Positions 10,936 to 21,041 of a stretch of DNA of 64,000 bases are shown piece after piece. The stretch is taken from positions 2,033,882 through 2,097,881 of the forward strand of contig NZ_CP084029.1 in the NCBI RefSeq assembly GCF_020181615.1, in the 5' to 3' direction. This DNA is from [Mycobacterium] crassicus (GTDB lineage: Bacteria > Actinomycetota > Actinomycetes > Mycobacteriales > Mycobacteriaceae). The translations under genes and the position numbers were made by a program. Each line of letters starts with the position of its first letter. Within the stretch, counting starts at the first letter, position 1. Below the pieces are notes generated by a model, which saw only the letters and a list, made by a program, of their open reading frames with translations, did not search any database and was not told where the DNA came from.

Positions 10936-11804
10936 GCGCGGGCCCCGATCCACAATGCTGCGCCGATGGCGGCGACCATTCCGATAATCCACATCACCAT
11001 GCCCTCCGGCGCGGGGCCGAAGCCGCCCAGTCCGGAGCCGCCCGGGTTGCGCTCCTCGGTGACGGTCCTGACGTAGGCGATGATGTCCTTCTTCTCCTCC
11101 ATGGAGATCTGCCGGTCGGAGAAGCGCGGCATGTTCTGCGGGCCGGACAGCATCGCGGTCAGGATCTGCTGCTCGTTGGCGGGCTCCAGGTCGGGCGCGT
11201 ACTTACCCGAGGACAGGGCGCCGCCGCGGCCGGTGAAGTTGTGGCACGACGCGCAGTTGAGCCGGAACAGGTCACCGCCGCGTCCCAGGTCGTCGCCGCG
11301 CAGGGAGGCCTGGGCGATGCTGCCGTCGGCGTTGCGCACCACGCTGGGGCCGCCGCCGTGGGCCTGCACGTAGGCGCCCATGGCGTCGATCTGCTTGTCG
11401 TCGAACAGTGGGGCCTTGCGGGGAGCCTGGGCTTCACCGCGCACCGCGGGCATCCGCCCGGTGGACACCTGGAAGTAGACGGCGGCCTCGCCGACGCCGA
11501 TCAGGCTCGGCCCGCGGCCCTCCAGTCCCTGCAGGTTCGCACCGTGACAGCTGATGCAGGACGTGTCGAACAACTGCTTGCCGGTCCGCAGCAGCGCTGA
11601 GGCGGACTCGTCGGCGACGGCCACCTGGGGGGTGGGCGTCACGACCGCGGCCAGCCCACCGGCCATGGTCAGGGCCACCAGCAGCATCAGGCCCCCGGAC
11701 AGGCGGCGCCGGAACTTCCGCCGCGCGATGGTTTCGTTGTGGCTAGGTCGAGACCACTTCGTCAGTGCCTTCAACCGGACACTCCTGTTCATCGGGTTGC
11801 TCAT
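10932..11804 (-). CDS. qcrC: Di-heme cytochrome c subunit of bcc complex
   Basis: QcrC (290 residues from ATG 11804; Rv2194 is 280) carries two covalent hemes, at CISCHG and CASCHN. It hands electrons directly to CtaC without soluble cytochrome c. An N-terminal arginine-rich stretch and signal-anchor (about 40-60) precede the two cytochrome domains, and a C-terminal helix (about 265-285, [19 protein letters not shown]) anchors the protein. The start overlaps the ctaE stop (ATGA 11801-11804). A second in-frame ATG five codons later is possible. Confidence 0.95.
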   Translation of the reverse strand: MSNPMNRSVRLKALTKWSRPSHNETIARRKFRRRLSGGLMLLVALTMAGGLAAVVTPTPQVAVADESASALLRTGKQLFDTSCISCHGANLQGLEGRGPSLIGVGEAAVYFQVSTGRMPAVRGEAQAPRKAPLFDDKQIDAMGAYVQAHGGGPSVVRNADGSIAQASLRGDDLGRGGDLFRLNCASCHNFTGRGGALSSGKYAPDLEPANEQQILTAMLSGPQNMPRFSDRQISMEEKKDIIAYVRTVTEERNPGGSGLGGFGPAPEGMVMWIIGMVAAIGAALWIGARA

Positions 11805-12412
11805 CGGATGAAGTAGATCGTGGCGAACAGTGCGATCCACACGATGTCGACGAAGTGCCAGTAGTACGACACGACGATCGACGCGGTGGCCTGCGCCGGG
11901 GTGAACTTGCTCATCGTGGTGCGCATCAACAGGAAGACGAATGCGACCAAACCGCCGATGACGTGCAGGCCGTGGAACCCGGTGCACAGGTAGAAGACGC
12001 TGCCGTAGGCGCTCGAAGAGATGGTGGTGCCGTGCATCACCAGGTGGTAGTACTCGTAGCCCTGACCGAGCACGAAGAACGTTCCCATCGCCAAGGTCAG
12101 CAGGTACCACCGGCGCAACCCGAACACGTCACCGCGCTCGGCGGCGAACACACCCATCTGGCAGGTGAACGATGACGCGATCAGCACCAGCGTCACCGGG
12201 ACGGCCTGCCACAGGTTTAGCTCAGTTGGGGGCGGTGGCCACTCACCTCCGGACTGGGCTCGGGCCGTGAAGTACATCGCGAACAGCCCGGCAAAGAACA
12301 TCAATTCACTGGAAAGCCACACGATGGTGCCGACGCTGACCATGTTCGGTCGGTTCAGCGAATGCACACGCGACGTGATGGCAGTACCCGAAGAACCAAC
12401 AGCGCTCGTCAC
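11801..12412 (-). CDS. ctaE: Cytochrome c oxidase subunit III
   Basis: From GTG 12412 the protein has 203 residues, identical in length to Rv2193. It shows the conserved start region [20 protein letters not shown] and five helices, ending [21 protein letters not shown] with the typical WHFVD motif. It supports the heme-copper subunit I, which is encoded elsewhere. It is first in the minus-strand ctaE-qcrC-qcrA-qcrB operon. The promoter must lie in 12413-12583, shared with divergent trpD; TAGCGT about 14 bases upstream is a candidate -10. Confidence 0.95.
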   Translation of the reverse strand: MTSAVGSSGTAITSRVHSLNRPNMVSVGTIVWLSSELMFFAGLFAMYFTARAQSGGEWPPPPTELNLWQAVPVTLVLIASSFTCQMGVFAAERGDVFGLRRWYLLTLAMGTFFVLGQGYEYYHLVMHGTTISSSAYGSVFYLCTGFHGLHVIGGLVAFVFLLMRTTMSKFTPAQATASIVVSYYWHFVDIVWIALFATIYFIR

Positions 12413-12583
12413 ACCCGCAAGTATGACGCTATGTAGTTGAAGAACTCCACCCGGGGCGCACAATTCGTTTGAAGTGGTTTTGAAGTGGTGTTGCCTGGCC
12501 CGTTGCCGACCTGTCGCCGACCTGTCACCTACCTGTTGATGGGCGGCTTTGGCCGCGTTGACACCTCGTGCGACGATCGGCGC
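12413..12583. promoter_or_regulatory. Divergent ctaE / trpD promoter region
   Basis: About 170 bp lie between the divergent starts. The left part is AT-richer (TATGACGCTATGTAGTTG). Near 12471-12491 a short repeat, TTGAAGTGGTTTTGAAGTGG, gives two copies of TTGAAGTGG 11 bp apart. Around 12506-12537 the CGACCTGTCG / CACCTACCTGT text contains ACCTGTC repeats. No tryptophan leader peptide is evident. Confidence 0.35.
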
Positions 12584-13666
12584 GTGGTCGAGCCGGGTAG
12601 TGAGGTGCAGCCGAGAGCCCAGATCGCGCAGTGGCGGCAGGTGCTGGGCCGCCTGACGTCGGGCGCGGACTTAGCGGCGGGCCAGGCGGCCTGGGCGATG
12701 GAGCAGATCATGGCCGGCGGCGCGACGTCGGCCCAGATCGCGGCGTTCGGCGTGGCGATGCAGATGAAGGGGCCGACCGCTGCCGAGGTGTTGGAGCTGG
12801 CCGACGTCATGCTGGCGCACGGCCGCAAGGTGCCCACCGAACAGATCGGCACCGACACCGTCGACGTGGTGGGTACCGGTGGTGACGGCGCCAACACGGT
12901 GAACCTCTCCACGATGGCGGCGATCGTGGTGGCCGCGGCCGGTGTGCCGGTTGTCAAACACGGAAACCGATCGGCGGGTTCGCTGTCCGGCGGTGCCGAC
13001 ACCCTGGAAGCGCTGGGAGTGCGCATCGACCTGGGGCCCGACGCCGTCGCGCGCAGCGTTGCCGAGGTCGGGATCGGATTCTGCTTCGCACCCCAATTCC
13101 AGCCGTCCTACCGCAATGCGTCGGTGGCGCGGCGCGAGATCGGCGTGCCGACGGTGTTCAACCTGCTGGGACCGCTGACCAACCCGGCCAGGCCGCGGGC
13201 CGGGCTGATCGGCTGCGCGTTCGGCGAATTGGCCCAGGTGATGGCCGGAGTGTTCGCCGCGCGCGGATCCAGTGTGCTGGTGGTGCACGGTGACGACGGG
13301 CTCGACGAACTGACCACGACCACGACCAGCACCATCTGGCGGGTGCAGGCCGGCACGATCGACCGGCTGACCTTCGACCCGGCCGGGTTCGGGTTCGCCC
13401 GCGCCAAGGTGGACGAATTGCTCGGCGGCGACGCGCAGGCCAACGCCGAGGAGGCCCGGTCGGTGCTGGCCGGGACCCCGGGCCCGGTGCGTGACGCCGT
13501 GGTGCTCAACGCCGCCGGGGCGATCGTCGCCCACGCCGGGTTATCCAGCGACGCCAAATGGGTGCCGGCCTGGGAGGACGGACTTGCGCGCGCCGCCGCG
13601 GCGATCGACAGCGGCGCGGCCGAACAACTGCTCGCCCGTTGGGTCCGCTTCGGCGCCCAGGTCTGA
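12584..13666 (+). CDS. trpD: Anthranilate phosphoribosyltransferase
   Basis: TrpD joins PRPP and anthranilate in tryptophan synthesis. The PRPP loop [14 protein letters not shown] and the metal/phosphate motif [16 protein letters not shown] are both intact, and the C-terminus [12 protein letters not shown] is typical. From GTG 12584 the protein has 360 residues, against about 370 in M. tuberculosis. The frame is open further upstream to 12485 but without a good ribosome-binding site, and a GTG at 12602 is also possible. The last 126 bases overlap the 3' end of the converging DnaQ/UvrC-like gene. Confidence 0.9.
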   Translation: MVEPGSEVQPRAQIAQWRQVLGRLTSGADLAAGQAAWAMEQIMAGGATSAQIAAFGVAMQMKGPTAAEVLELADVMLAHGRKVPTEQIGTDTVDVVGTGGDGANTVNLSTMAAIVVAAAGVPVVKHGNRSAGSLSGGADTLEALGVRIDLGPDAVARSVAEVGIGFCFAPQFQPSYRNASVARREIGVPTVFNLLGPLTNPARPRAGLIGCAFGELAQVMAGVFAARGSSVLVVHGDDGLDELTTTTTSTIWRVQAGTIDRLTFDPAGFGFARAKVDELLGGDAQANAEEARSVLAGTPGPVRDAVVLNAAGAIVAHAGLSSDAKWVPAWEDGLARAAAAIDSGAAEQLLARWVRFGAQV

Positions 13667-15418
13667 GGCCAACCGCGCCGAGCGGGCCACCGCCGCCCAC
13701 GCTGTCCAGGGCCCGGCCGAGCCCACCGGCGATGCCCAGCCGTCGTCGCCGGCGCCCTCGGCCCGCACGATGCGCACCCCGGGCGTGGCCAGCCACCGGG
13801 TGATGAGCCCGGTCTCCTCGACCAGGGCGCCGGCCAGTGGAGCCGGTTCGGGTACCACCGCTTGGGCACCCATGGTTATGGCGTCGACGACGGGCATCGG
13901 CGGTACGCCGCGTGGGGCGCAGGCAGCGGCGGCCAACCGGCCGTGGCGGACGATCGCCAGCTGCCACCCGCCTGCGCCGTCCGGCGCGGCGGCCACCAAC
14001 TCCGGCAGGGCGGCCAGTGCGCGTGCGCGCTGGCTGCGCCACAGGGCCTCGATCGCGGTGGCGGTGTGGTCGCGCAGTCGTGCGGCGCTTTCGTAATGCC
14101 CGCGATCGGCCAGTGCGTTCACCTGCTGCACCGCCGCGCGCAGTGCCGCGTTGTCGGAGCCGTCGATCAACGTCGCGGCACGCTGGACGGTCTCGGCGTA
14201 CTGCTCGGCGGTGACTTCGGCTGCGGCAGGGCAGGGGCTGATCTCGACCGGCGGGCACGAGTGCCTGCCGGCGCGGCTCAGTCGTGTTGTGCAGGTGCGG
14301 ATTCCGGTGAACCGTGCCAGCAGGTGGGCCGTCTGGGCGGCGTCGGCGCGGGAACGGAACGGGCCGATCACCCGGTCGTGTTGGGGCGCACGTACCACCG
14401 TCAGGCGTGGAAATGCCTCCTGCGACAAGGTGATCCACCACCACCGCCGCGGGAACTTCGACCGGCGGTTGTACGGCGGGGCGTGGGCGGCCAGTAGCCG
14501 CAGTTCCCGCACCCCCGCCTCCAGCGGATGGGCGCACTCGACATGGTCGATCCGGGTGGCCAGGGCCACCATCTCGGTGATGCGGTTGCGGCGGTCGGAG
14601 CCGTTGAAGTACTGACCGGTCCGGCGGCGCAGGTCGGTGGCGGTGCCGATGTAGAGCACTTCGTCGGAGGGGCCGCGGAACAGGTAGACCCCCGGCCGGT
14701 GCGGCAGCCCTTCGGCCAGGGTGCGCTTGCGGCGCTGGGCCGGGGTGGCGTGCGAGAGGTAGGCGCGCAGGTCAGCGTAGGTGTGCACCCGTTGGTTGCC
14801 CAGCCGTTCGATCAGGGCGTGCAGAACGTCGACGGTGGCGCGGGCGTCGTCGAGGGCACGGTGGGTCGGTGTGGTGCTGACGGCGAACAACCGGGCCAGC
14901 TCGGCCAGCCGCACACTGGGCGCCTCGTCGCGGCTGAGCACCCGTCGTGCCAGGCGGACCGTGCACAGCACCGGCGGTCGAGGCCAGTCCGCTCCGCAGC
15001 GGTGCGCGGCCGCGGTCAGGAATCCGACGTCGAACCCGGCGTTGTGGGCGACCAGCACCGAACCGCGCTCGAATCCGGCGAACTCGAGAAAGGCCGGCAG
15101 TACGGCATTGACGGTGGGTGCCTCATGCACCATCGCCGTGGTGATGCCGGTCAGGCGGACGATCTGGGGCGGGATGCCGCGCTGCGGGTCGACCAGGGTG
15201 GCGAACTCGCCCTCGACCACACCGCCGCGCACCTTGACCGCGCCGATCTCGGTGATGGCGTCCGGCTCTGTGTCGTCGGTGGGGGAGGCTCTGCCGCCGG
15301 TGGTCTCCAGATCCACGACCACGAAGGTGGTGTCCCGCAGCGTCCGGGCGGCCGGTGTGGCTTCGAGCTGGGCTTCGAGCTGCACCAGGCTCAGCTGTCC
15401 TTCAGCGGCGCGGGTCAT
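13541..15418 (-). CDS. DnaQ-type exonuclease fused to UvrC-like GIY-YIG domain
   Basis: The protein has about 625 residues from ATG 15418. The N-terminal third is a DEDDh 3'-5' exonuclease, with [20 protein letters not shown] and [14 protein letters not shown]. The middle is a GIY-YIG nuclease ([21 protein letters not shown], shown here shortened as [13 protein letters not shown]), followed by a UvrC-like region with an UVR-type helix. The fusion is known in mycobacteria (Rv2191) and other actinobacteria. It is thought to act in DNA repair or replication fidelity; the exact role is not shown by sequence. The C-terminal 40 residues are encoded antisense to the end of trpD. Confidence 0.85.
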   Translation of the reverse strand: MTRAAEGQLSLVQLEAQLEATPAARTLRDTTFVVVDLETTGGRASPTDDTEPDAITEIGAVKVRGGVVEGEFATLVDPQRGIPPQIVRLTGITTAMVHEAPTVNAVLPAFLEFAGFERGSVLVAHNAGFDVGFLTAAAHRCGADWPRPPVLCTVRLARRVLSRDEAPSVRLAELARLFAVSTTPTHRALDDARATVDVLHALIERLGNQRVHTYADLRAYLSHATPAQRRKRTLAEGLPHRPGVYLFRGPSDEVLYIGTATDLRRRTGQYFNGSDRRNRITEMVALATRIDHVECAHPLEAGVRELRLLAAHAPPYNRRSKFPRRWWWITLSQEAFPRLTVVRAPQHDRVIGPFRSRADAAQTAHLLARFTGIRTCTTRLSRAGRHSCPPVEISPCPAAAEVTAEQYAETVQRAATLIDGSDNAALRAAVQQVNALADRGHYESAARLRDHTATAIEALWRSQRARALAALPELVAAAPDGAGGWQLAIVRHGRLAAAACAPRGVPPMPVVDAITMGAQAVVPEPAPLAGALVEETGLITRWLATPGVRIVRAEGAGDDGWASPVGSAGPWTAWAAVARSARLASDLGAEADPTGEQLFGRAAVDRRGGARKSVLPGRHPFGVAG

Positions 15419-15506
15419 GCACGGAACAGTAGGCGGGCGTACTGACACCGGCGGGTCTGTCAGTGGTCGGGGTTAGCGTGCCGGCAACCGATCGAGAGGA
15501 ATCGCC

Positions 15507-15773
15507 ATGAGACAGGTCTCGGACCCCTCAGACCGCCATGACACACCCCGCGCTGCCCCGGAGGCGGTGGTGATCGACTGTGACGATTGCGCGGTGCGCG
15601 GGCCCGCCTGCCGGGACTGCGTGGTCAGCGTGCTGCTCGGTGTGCCCAACGAGCTGCTCGAAGACGAGCGGGCGGCCCTCGATGTGCTCGCCGAGGCCGG
15701 GATGGCGCCCCGATTACGCCTGGTCCCGATCCGCGGGGAGCGCGGTCCGGGACGGCGATCCGGGGTGGCCTGA
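15507..15773 (+). CDS. Small Cys-rich conserved actinobacterial protein
   Basis: The 88-residue protein carries a four-cysteine knuckle, CDDCAVRGPACRDCVV (C-x2-C-x6-C-x2-C), then a helical region LLGVPNELLEDERAALDVLAEAGM. It probably binds zinc or a cluster. Small proteins of this kind are found in front of NlpC/P60 hydrolase genes in actinobacteria, and here ripC follows after 158 bp. ATG 15507 follows GAGAGGAATCGCC. Function is unknown. Confidence 0.7.
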   Translation: MRQVSDPSDRHDTPRAAPEAVVIDCDDCAVRGPACRDCVVSVLLGVPNELLEDERAALDVLAEAGMAPRLRLVPIRGERGPGRRSGVA

Positions 15774-15931
15774 CGCGCGGCGCGCCGCCTTAGAGTTTTC
15801 ACAATCCGGACTGTTAACGTGGCAGCTCGTGATGGACAACGCCGTTGCCATTTCGTAATCTGTTCGAGACCTTACGTACTTAGGCGGCGGCACGGCCACG
15901 TACTTCCGTTGGCAGTGTTAAGGATGCAATC
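15774..15931 (+). promoter_or_regulatory. ripC upstream region
   Basis: These 158 bp are visibly AT-richer than the surroundings and hold no credible gene. Candidate -10 elements include TAATCT at 15857-15862 and TACTTA near 15877-15882. The pair TACGTACTTA / CACGTACTTCC forms an imperfect direct repeat (about 15874-15906). I saw no ydaO-type riboswitch consensus, although that class often precedes cell-wall hydrolases. Confidence 0.35.
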
Positions 15932-17071
15932 TTGAAGTTCGGACGTATGCAGTGGAACCTGTGTGCTTTTGGGCGTCCGGCCCTCGGTGTTGCGACCGGT
16001 ACCTTGGTCGGCGTCACAGCTCTGGCCGGTGTGCTGCTGGGCAATGTTCAGGCCGACCCGGCGGACGACGCCATGGCGAAGCTCAGCGAGTTGTCCCGCC
16101 AGGCCGAGCAGACCACCGAGGCGATGCACACCGCGCAGCTCAATCTTGACGAGAAGCTCGTCGCCCAGCAGGCCGCCGACCGCACCCACGCCGAAGATCA
16201 GGCCGCCCTGGGCGCGGCCAGAGACCAGTTGTCCAGCTACCGGTCCGCGGTGAACCGGTTCGCCGCCACCACCTATATGGGGGGCCGCGTCGGCGGCATG
16301 GACGCCATCTTGACCGCCGAGTCACCGCAGCAGCTGATCGACAAACTCGCTGTGCAGCGGGTGGTGGCCAGTGACCTGTCGGTGCAGATGGACCGCTTCC
16401 GGATCGCCAGCGAACAGGCCGACCGGGCCGAACAGGCCTCCGCGACATCGGCCGAAGAGGCCCGTACGGCGGCCGAGCAGGCCGCCGCGGTGCGTGCTGA
16501 ACTCCAGGCCCGCCAAAGTCGCCTGCAGCTGCAGATCTCGGTCGTCAAATCCCAGTACTACGCGTTGACGCCGCAGCAGCGCACGGCGATGGCCGCGCCC
16601 GGACCGGCTCCGGAAGCCATGCCGGGGGCACCGGCCCCCGAGGGGCTGCCGCCGGCTCCCGGATTCCCCGTCCCCGGAAACGACGCTCCGCCGATGGAGC
16701 TGGGGCTGGCGACGCCCGGCGGCGGCGCGGCCGCGACCGCCGTCCAGGCAGCGCTGACCCAGGTCGGCTCGCCGTATGTGTGGGGTGGTGCCGCACCGGG
16801 CGGGTTCGACTGCTCCGGACTGGTGATGTGGGCGTTCAACCAGGCCGGGATCAACCTGCCGCACTCCAGTCAGGCGCAGGCCAACGGCGGTCAGGCCGTG
16901 TCGCTGTCCGACCTGCAGCCCGGCGACGTGCTGACCTTCTACTCGGATGCCTCGCACTCGGGGATCTACGTCGGCGACGGCATGATGATCCACTCGTCCA
17001 CCTACGGTCAGCCGGTCCGGGTGGTGCCGATGACCTCCTCCGGCCCGATCCACAACGCCCGCCGTTACTGA
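15932..17071 (+). CDS. ripC: NlpC/P60 peptidoglycan endopeptidase RipC
   Basis: The protein has 379 residues (Rv2190c has 385). It has a signal peptide (about 1-45, with LVGVTALAGVLLG), a long coiled coil (about 50-215, rich in Gln/Ala/Glu), a Pro/Gly linker with APGPAPEAMPGAPAPEG, and a C-terminal NlpC/P60 domain. The catalytic Cys is in GGFDCSGLVMWAF and the His in SHSGIYVGDGMMIH. RipC cleaves stem peptides and is activated by FtsEX through its coiled coil. The start is TTG 15932 with AAGGATGC upstream; ATG 15947, in frame five codons later, is an alternative. Confidence 0.9.
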   Translation: MKFGRMQWNLCAFGRPALGVATGTLVGVTALAGVLLGNVQADPADDAMAKLSELSRQAEQTTEAMHTAQLNLDEKLVAQQAADRTHAEDQAALGAARDQLSSYRSAVNRFAATTYMGGRVGGMDAILTAESPQQLIDKLAVQRVVASDLSVQMDRFRIASEQADRAEQASATSAEEARTAAEQAAAVRAELQARQSRLQLQISVVKSQYYALTPQQRTAMAAPGPAPEAMPGAPAPEGLPPAPGFPVPGNDAPPMELGLATPGGGAAATAVQAALTQVGSPYVWGGAAPGGFDCSGLVMWAFNQAGINLPHSSQAQANGGQAVSLSDLQPGDVLTFYSDASHSGIYVGDGMMIHSSTYGQPVRVVPMTSSGPIHNARRY

Positions 17072-17135
17072 GCGGCCCGGAATCCGTCGCCTGCTGGCCG
17101 CACTGCTGGCCGTCGAGCTGATCGCCGCCGCCCTC

Positions 17136-17891
17136 GTGCTGGCCGCGGCCCCACCGGTGGCCGATACACCGCTGATCGTCGGGGATCACCGCAGTGTCGT
17201 ACTGGACAATCGCGGTGGGCCGGGCGGTGCGGAGCTGCTGGTCCGGGTCGCGGCCGATATCGGGGCCGCCGTCGAAGCGGTCGAAGCGTTCTGGGGAACC
17301 GACTGGTCACACCGCATCGAGGTGACGGCCACCGGATCGGAGCGGCAGTTCGCCGCGCTGGCCGGGGGAGTCGCCGACGGGGGAGACGTCAGTCAGTGGG
17401 CCGATGTCGCCGCGGTCGCGGTGGCCGAGCGGGTCGATCCGGAGCGCCGGTCGGCGATCGGCCAGCGAATCGTGTTCGCGCCCGGCGCCGAGGCGATGAC
17501 CACACCCGCGCTTCGAATCGTGTTGACCCACGAGCTCTTCCACTACGCAGCCCGCGCCGACACCGCGGTCGATGCACCGCGCTGGCTCACCGAGGGGGTC
17601 GCCGACTTCGTGGCGCGGCCCGGCCGCGCTCCGGCGCAGGCGGCTGCCACCCGGGCGGCACTGCCCTCGGATGCCGACTTGGCTGCCCCGGGCCCGCGTC
17701 GAGCCCAGGCCTATGACCGGGCGTGGGAGTTCGCGCAGTTCGTCGCCGCCCGCTTCGGCACAGACAAGCTGCGCGAGCTCTACCTGACCGCCTGCGGCCC
17801 AGCGCATGTCGATCCGGCCGTCGCAGTGCCCCTGGTGCTGGGCATCGACCTGCCCGGCCTGCTCGCCGGGTGGCAGCAGTGGCCGGGTTGA
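17136..17891 (+). CDS. Putative secreted or anchored zinc metalloprotease (Rv2189c-like)
   Basis: From GTG 17136 the protein has 251 residues. The HExxH motif LTHELFHYAA at about residue 131 and a downstream WLTEGVADFVA glutamate form a gluzincin-like site. A protease role is inferred from these motifs only. The frame is open upstream and encodes a perfect hydrophobic signal or anchor (RRLLAALLAVELIAAALVL) directly after the ripC stop, but no ATG/GTG/TTG lies in front of it. The annotated start may therefore be too far downstream. pimB follows after 22 bp. Confidence 0.7.
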   Translation: MLAAAPPVADTPLIVGDHRSVVLDNRGGPGGAELLVRVAADIGAAVEAVEAFWGTDWSHRIEVTATGSERQFAALAGGVADGGDVSQWADVAAVAVAERVDPERRSAIGQRIVFAPGAEAMTTPALRIVLTHELFHYAARADTAVDAPRWLTEGVADFVARPGRAPAQAAATRAALPSDADLAAPGPRRAQAYDRAWEFAQFVAARFGTDKLRELYLTACGPAHVDPAVAVPLVLGIDLPGLLAGWQQWPG

Positions 17892-17913
17892 TCGGCAAGC
17901 TAGCATCCCTCGG

Positions 17914-19056
17914 GTGAGCCGGGTCCTGCTGGTTACCAATGATTTTCCGCCGCGCCCCGGCGGCATCCAGTGCTACCTGGAAGAACTGGTGCGCCGCATC
18001 GCCGCCGGCGGGCGCCACGAGGTGACGGTGTACGCCCCGCGGTGGAAGGGCGCCGAGACCTTCGACGACGCGGCGCGATCCACCGGTTATCAGGTGGTCC
18101 GGCACCCGGGCACGCTGATGCTGCCGGGCCGCGCCGTCGACACCCGGATGCGGCGGCTCATCGCCGATCGGGCCATCGACACGGTCTGGTTCGGCGCCGC
18201 CGCACCGCTGGCGTTGCTGGCGCAGCGGGCACGCTCCGCCGGCGCCACCCGGGTGGTGGCCAGCACCCACGGCCACGAGGTCGGATGGTCGATGCTGCCC
18301 GGGGCCCGCTCGGTGCTGCGCCGGATCGGCGACACCTGCGACATGGTCACCTTCGTCAGCCACTACACCCGCGGCCGGTTCGCCTCTGCGTTCGGTCCCG
18401 ACGCCGCACTCGAGCACCTGCCTCCCGGGGTGGACACCGACCGGTTCCGTCCGGACCCGGCCGCGGCGGCCGAGCTGCGGGCCCGCCACGGGCTCCAGGG
18501 GCGGCCCACCGTGGTGTGCGTGTCCCGGTTGGTGCCCCGCAAGGGCCAGGACATGCTGATCAGAGCGTTACCGGCGATTCGGCAACGTGTGGACGGCGCC
18601 GCACTGGTGATCGTCGGCGGCGGCCCCTACGCCGAGACGCTGCACAAGCTGGCCGCCGACTGCGGGGTGGCCGACGCGGTGACGTTCACCGGCGGCGTTC
18701 CGGCCGCCGAGCTGCCGGCCTACTACTTGCTCGGTGACGTCTTCGCGATGCCGTGTCGTACCCGTGGCGCCGGCCTCGACGTCGAGGGGCTGGGCATCGT
18801 GTTCCTGGAGGCGTCGGCGGCCGGCGTCCCGGTGGTCGCCGGTGACTCGGGAGGGGCGCCGGAAACCGTGCTGGACAACCGCACCGGACGAGTTGTCGAC
18901 GGACGGTCCGTCACTCAGATCGCCGAGGCCGTCAGTGCACTGCTCGGCGATCCGGACCGGGCCGTGGCGATGGGCAACGCCGGCCGTGACTGGGTGATGG
19001 GCCACTGGCGCTGGGACAGCCTGGCCGACCGGATGGCCGAGTTGCTGCAGGCCTGA
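17914..19056 (+). CDS. pimB: GDP-mannose-dependent PIM mannosyltransferase PimB'
   Basis: This 380-residue GT4 (GT-B fold) enzyme adds the second mannose to phosphatidylinositol monomannoside at the inner membrane face. The N-terminal motif LLVTNDFPPRPGGIQ and the C-terminal donor site LGIVFLEASAAGVPVVAG with GDSGGAPE are typical of PimB' (Rv2188c, 385 residues). I chose GTG 17914 because the conserved N-terminus starts there. A TAGCAT hexamer ends 7 bases before it, so the mRNA may be leaderless. Confidence 0.93.
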   Translation: MSRVLLVTNDFPPRPGGIQCYLEELVRRIAAGGRHEVTVYAPRWKGAETFDDAARSTGYQVVRHPGTLMLPGRAVDTRMRRLIADRAIDTVWFGAAAPLALLAQRARSAGATRVVASTHGHEVGWSMLPGARSVLRRIGDTCDMVTFVSHYTRGRFASAFGPDAALEHLPPGVDTDRFRPDPAAAAELRARHGLQGRPTVVCVSRLVPRKGQDMLIRALPAIRQRVDGAALVIVGGGPYAETLHKLAADCGVADAVTFTGGVPAAELPAYYLLGDVFAMPCRTRGAGLDVEGLGIVFLEASAAGVPVVAGDSGGAPETVLDNRTGRVVDGRSVTQIAEAVSALLGDPDRAVAMGNAGRDWVMGHWRWDSLADRMAELLQA

Positions 19057-19085
19057 GGACCGGTTCGTGCGGCGGTCCCAGCGGC

Positions 19086-20888
19086 TCAGCCCTTGCTGTA
19101 GATCGCCTCGATCGCGTCGGCGAACTTCTCGGCGACCACGTTGCGCTTCACCTTCATGGTGGGGGTCAGCTCGCCGGTGGCCTCGGTGAAGTCGACCGGC
19201 AGGATCTGGAATTTGCGGATCGACTCCGCGTGCGACACCGACAGGTTGGCCTGCTTGACCGCGGCGTCCACCTCGGCGAGCAGGTCCGGGTCGTTCACCA
19301 GGTCCGCGGTGGTGGCGCTGTCGGCCTTGCTGTTGCGCTGCTTCCAGCCCTCGATGGCCTCGGGGTCGATGGTGATCAGTGCACCGATGAACGGGCGGGC
19401 GTCGCCGACGACCATCGCCTGGCTGATCAGCGGGTGGGCGCGCAACTGGTCCTCGAGGACCGCGGGGGCGACGTTCTTGCCGCCGGCGGTGACGATGATC
19501 TCCTTCTTGCGCCCGGTGATCTTCAGGTAGCCGTCGGGGTCGATGTCGGCCAGGTCGCCGGTCTTGAACCAGCCGTCGGTGAACGCCTCGGCGGTGGCCT
19601 GCTCGTTGCGCCAGTAGCCGCCGAACACCACCCCACCGCGCACCAGCAACTCACCGTCTTCGGCGATGCGCATGCTGTTGCCCGGCACCAGCTTTCCGAC
19701 GGTTCCGACCTTGATGCCGCCGACCGGGTTGACCGTGACGGCGGCAGTGGTCTCGGTCAGGCCGTAACCCTCGTAGATGGACAGGCCGACACCGCGGTAG
19801 AAGTGCCCCAGGCGTTCGCCCAGCGGCGCCCCGCCCGACACGGAGGCATTGCAGTTACCGCCCAGCGCCGCGCGCAGCTTGTGATAGACCAGCTTGTCGA
19901 ACAGCGCGTGCTTGGCGCGCAGCAGCAACCCGGGGCCGCCGCGATCGATCGCCTCGCTGAACTCCACCGCGGTCTGGGCGGCCATTTCGAAGATCTTGCC
20001 CTTGCCGTCGCTGGCGGCGTTCTGGGCGGCGGTGTTGTACACCTTCTCGAATACCCGCGGTACCGACACCACCACGGTCGGCTTGAACACCGCGAACATC
20101 GGAATCAGGTTCTTGATGTCGCTGGTGAACCCGACGGTGACCCGGTTGGCGAACGCTCCCAGGGTCAGCGCCCGGGCCAGTACGTGCGCCAGCGGCAGGA
20201 AGACCAGCAGGCGCTGGCCCGGAACCAGCAGGGTCGGCAGCGCGGCTTTGGTGCCGCGCACCTCGTAGATCAGGTTGGAGTGGGTGAGCTGGCAGCCCTT
20301 GGGACGCCCGGTGGTGCCCGAGGTGTAGATCAGGGTCGCGGGGTCGGTGACCCGCAGCGCCTCGAGGCGCGCGGTGACCTGCGCCGGGTCCTGGCCGGCG
20401 CCGGCCTCCGCGAGCTCGTCGAGGGCCTTGGCGCCGGTCCCGTCGATGGTCAGCACTCGTCGCAGCGCCGGCAGGTCACCGGCGAGTTCGTTGACCATCT
20501 GGGCGTGGGCGTCGGTTTCGGCGAACGCCAGCACCGCACTGGAGTCCTGCAGCACCCAACGCACCTGCTCCGCCGATGACGTCTCGTAGATCGGTACGGT
20601 CACCGCGCCGATCGACAGGATGGCGAAGTCCAGGATGGCCCACTCGTAGCGGGTGGCCGAGAAGATGACCACCCGGTCGCCGGCCGCCACACCCTGTGCG
20701 ATCAGTCCCAATGCGGCCGAACGGATCTGTGCGGCCGCGCTGGCGCAGGTGACGTCGGTCCAGGCGCCGTCGACCAGGCGCTGATAGATGACGGCGTCCG
20801 GATTGTCGCGCTCGTGTTCGAAGACGATCGCGGCGACGTTGTCGTGCTCCTCGACGGTGAAGGGTGCGGGAACACTGAACTCACGCAT
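19086..20888 (-). CDS. fadD15: Long-chain fatty-acyl-CoA ligase FadD15
   Basis: FadD15 has 600 residues, the same as Rv2187. It activates long-chain fatty acids to CoA thioesters through an adenylate. The AMP-binding motif [18 protein letters not shown], the [11 protein letters not shown] motif, and the C-terminal [17 protein letters not shown] with its catalytic Lys are all present. The ATG at 20888 is preceded by an AGAGAGGTCACC ribosome-binding site. The gene converges with pimB' (29 bp gap with a small GGACCG/CGGTCC hairpin) and diverges from the SRPBCC gene. Confidence 0.93.
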   Translation of the reverse strand: MREFSVPAPFTVEEHDNVAAIVFEHERDNPDAVIYQRLVDGAWTDVTCASAAAQIRSAALGLIAQGVAAGDRVVIFSATRYEWAILDFAILSIGAVTVPIYETSSAEQVRWVLQDSSAVLAFAETDAHAQMVNELAGDLPALRRVLTIDGTGAKALDELAEAGAGQDPAQVTARLEALRVTDPATLIYTSGTTGRPKGCQLTHSNLIYEVRGTKAALPTLLVPGQRLLVFLPLAHVLARALTLGAFANRVTVGFTSDIKNLIPMFAVFKPTVVVSVPRVFEKVYNTAAQNAASDGKGKIFEMAAQTAVEFSEAIDRGGPGLLLRAKHALFDKLVYHKLRAALGGNCNASVSGGAPLGERLGHFYRGVGLSIYEGYGLTETTAAVTVNPVGGIKVGTVGKLVPGNSMRIAEDGELLVRGGVVFGGYWRNEQATAEAFTDGWFKTGDLADIDPDGYLKITGRKKEIIVTAGGKNVAPAVLEDQLRAHPLISQAMVVGDARPFIGALITIDPEAIEGWKQRNSKADSATTADLVNDPDLLAEVDAAVKQANLSVSHAESIRKFQILPVDFTEATGELTPTMKVKRNVVAEKFADAIEAIYSKG

Positions 20889-21041
20889 TGCGGTGACCTC
20901 TCTTGACTGCCTGCTGTCTGTGTGCCCAGCCTAGTCGGCGGCCCACGGAGGGTGTGACGGTGTTCACTGCAGGGGCGTCGCGGCCGCGCATGTGCGGCCG
21001 GTGCGTTCCACCCGCAGGCCGTCATATGTGAAGCTGGGGCG

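Noticed and set aside
15774..15931. Possible c-di-AMP (ydaO) riboswitch before ripC
   Set aside because: The conserved helices and loop sequences of that class are not recognisable; only short AT-rich promoter-like text is seen.
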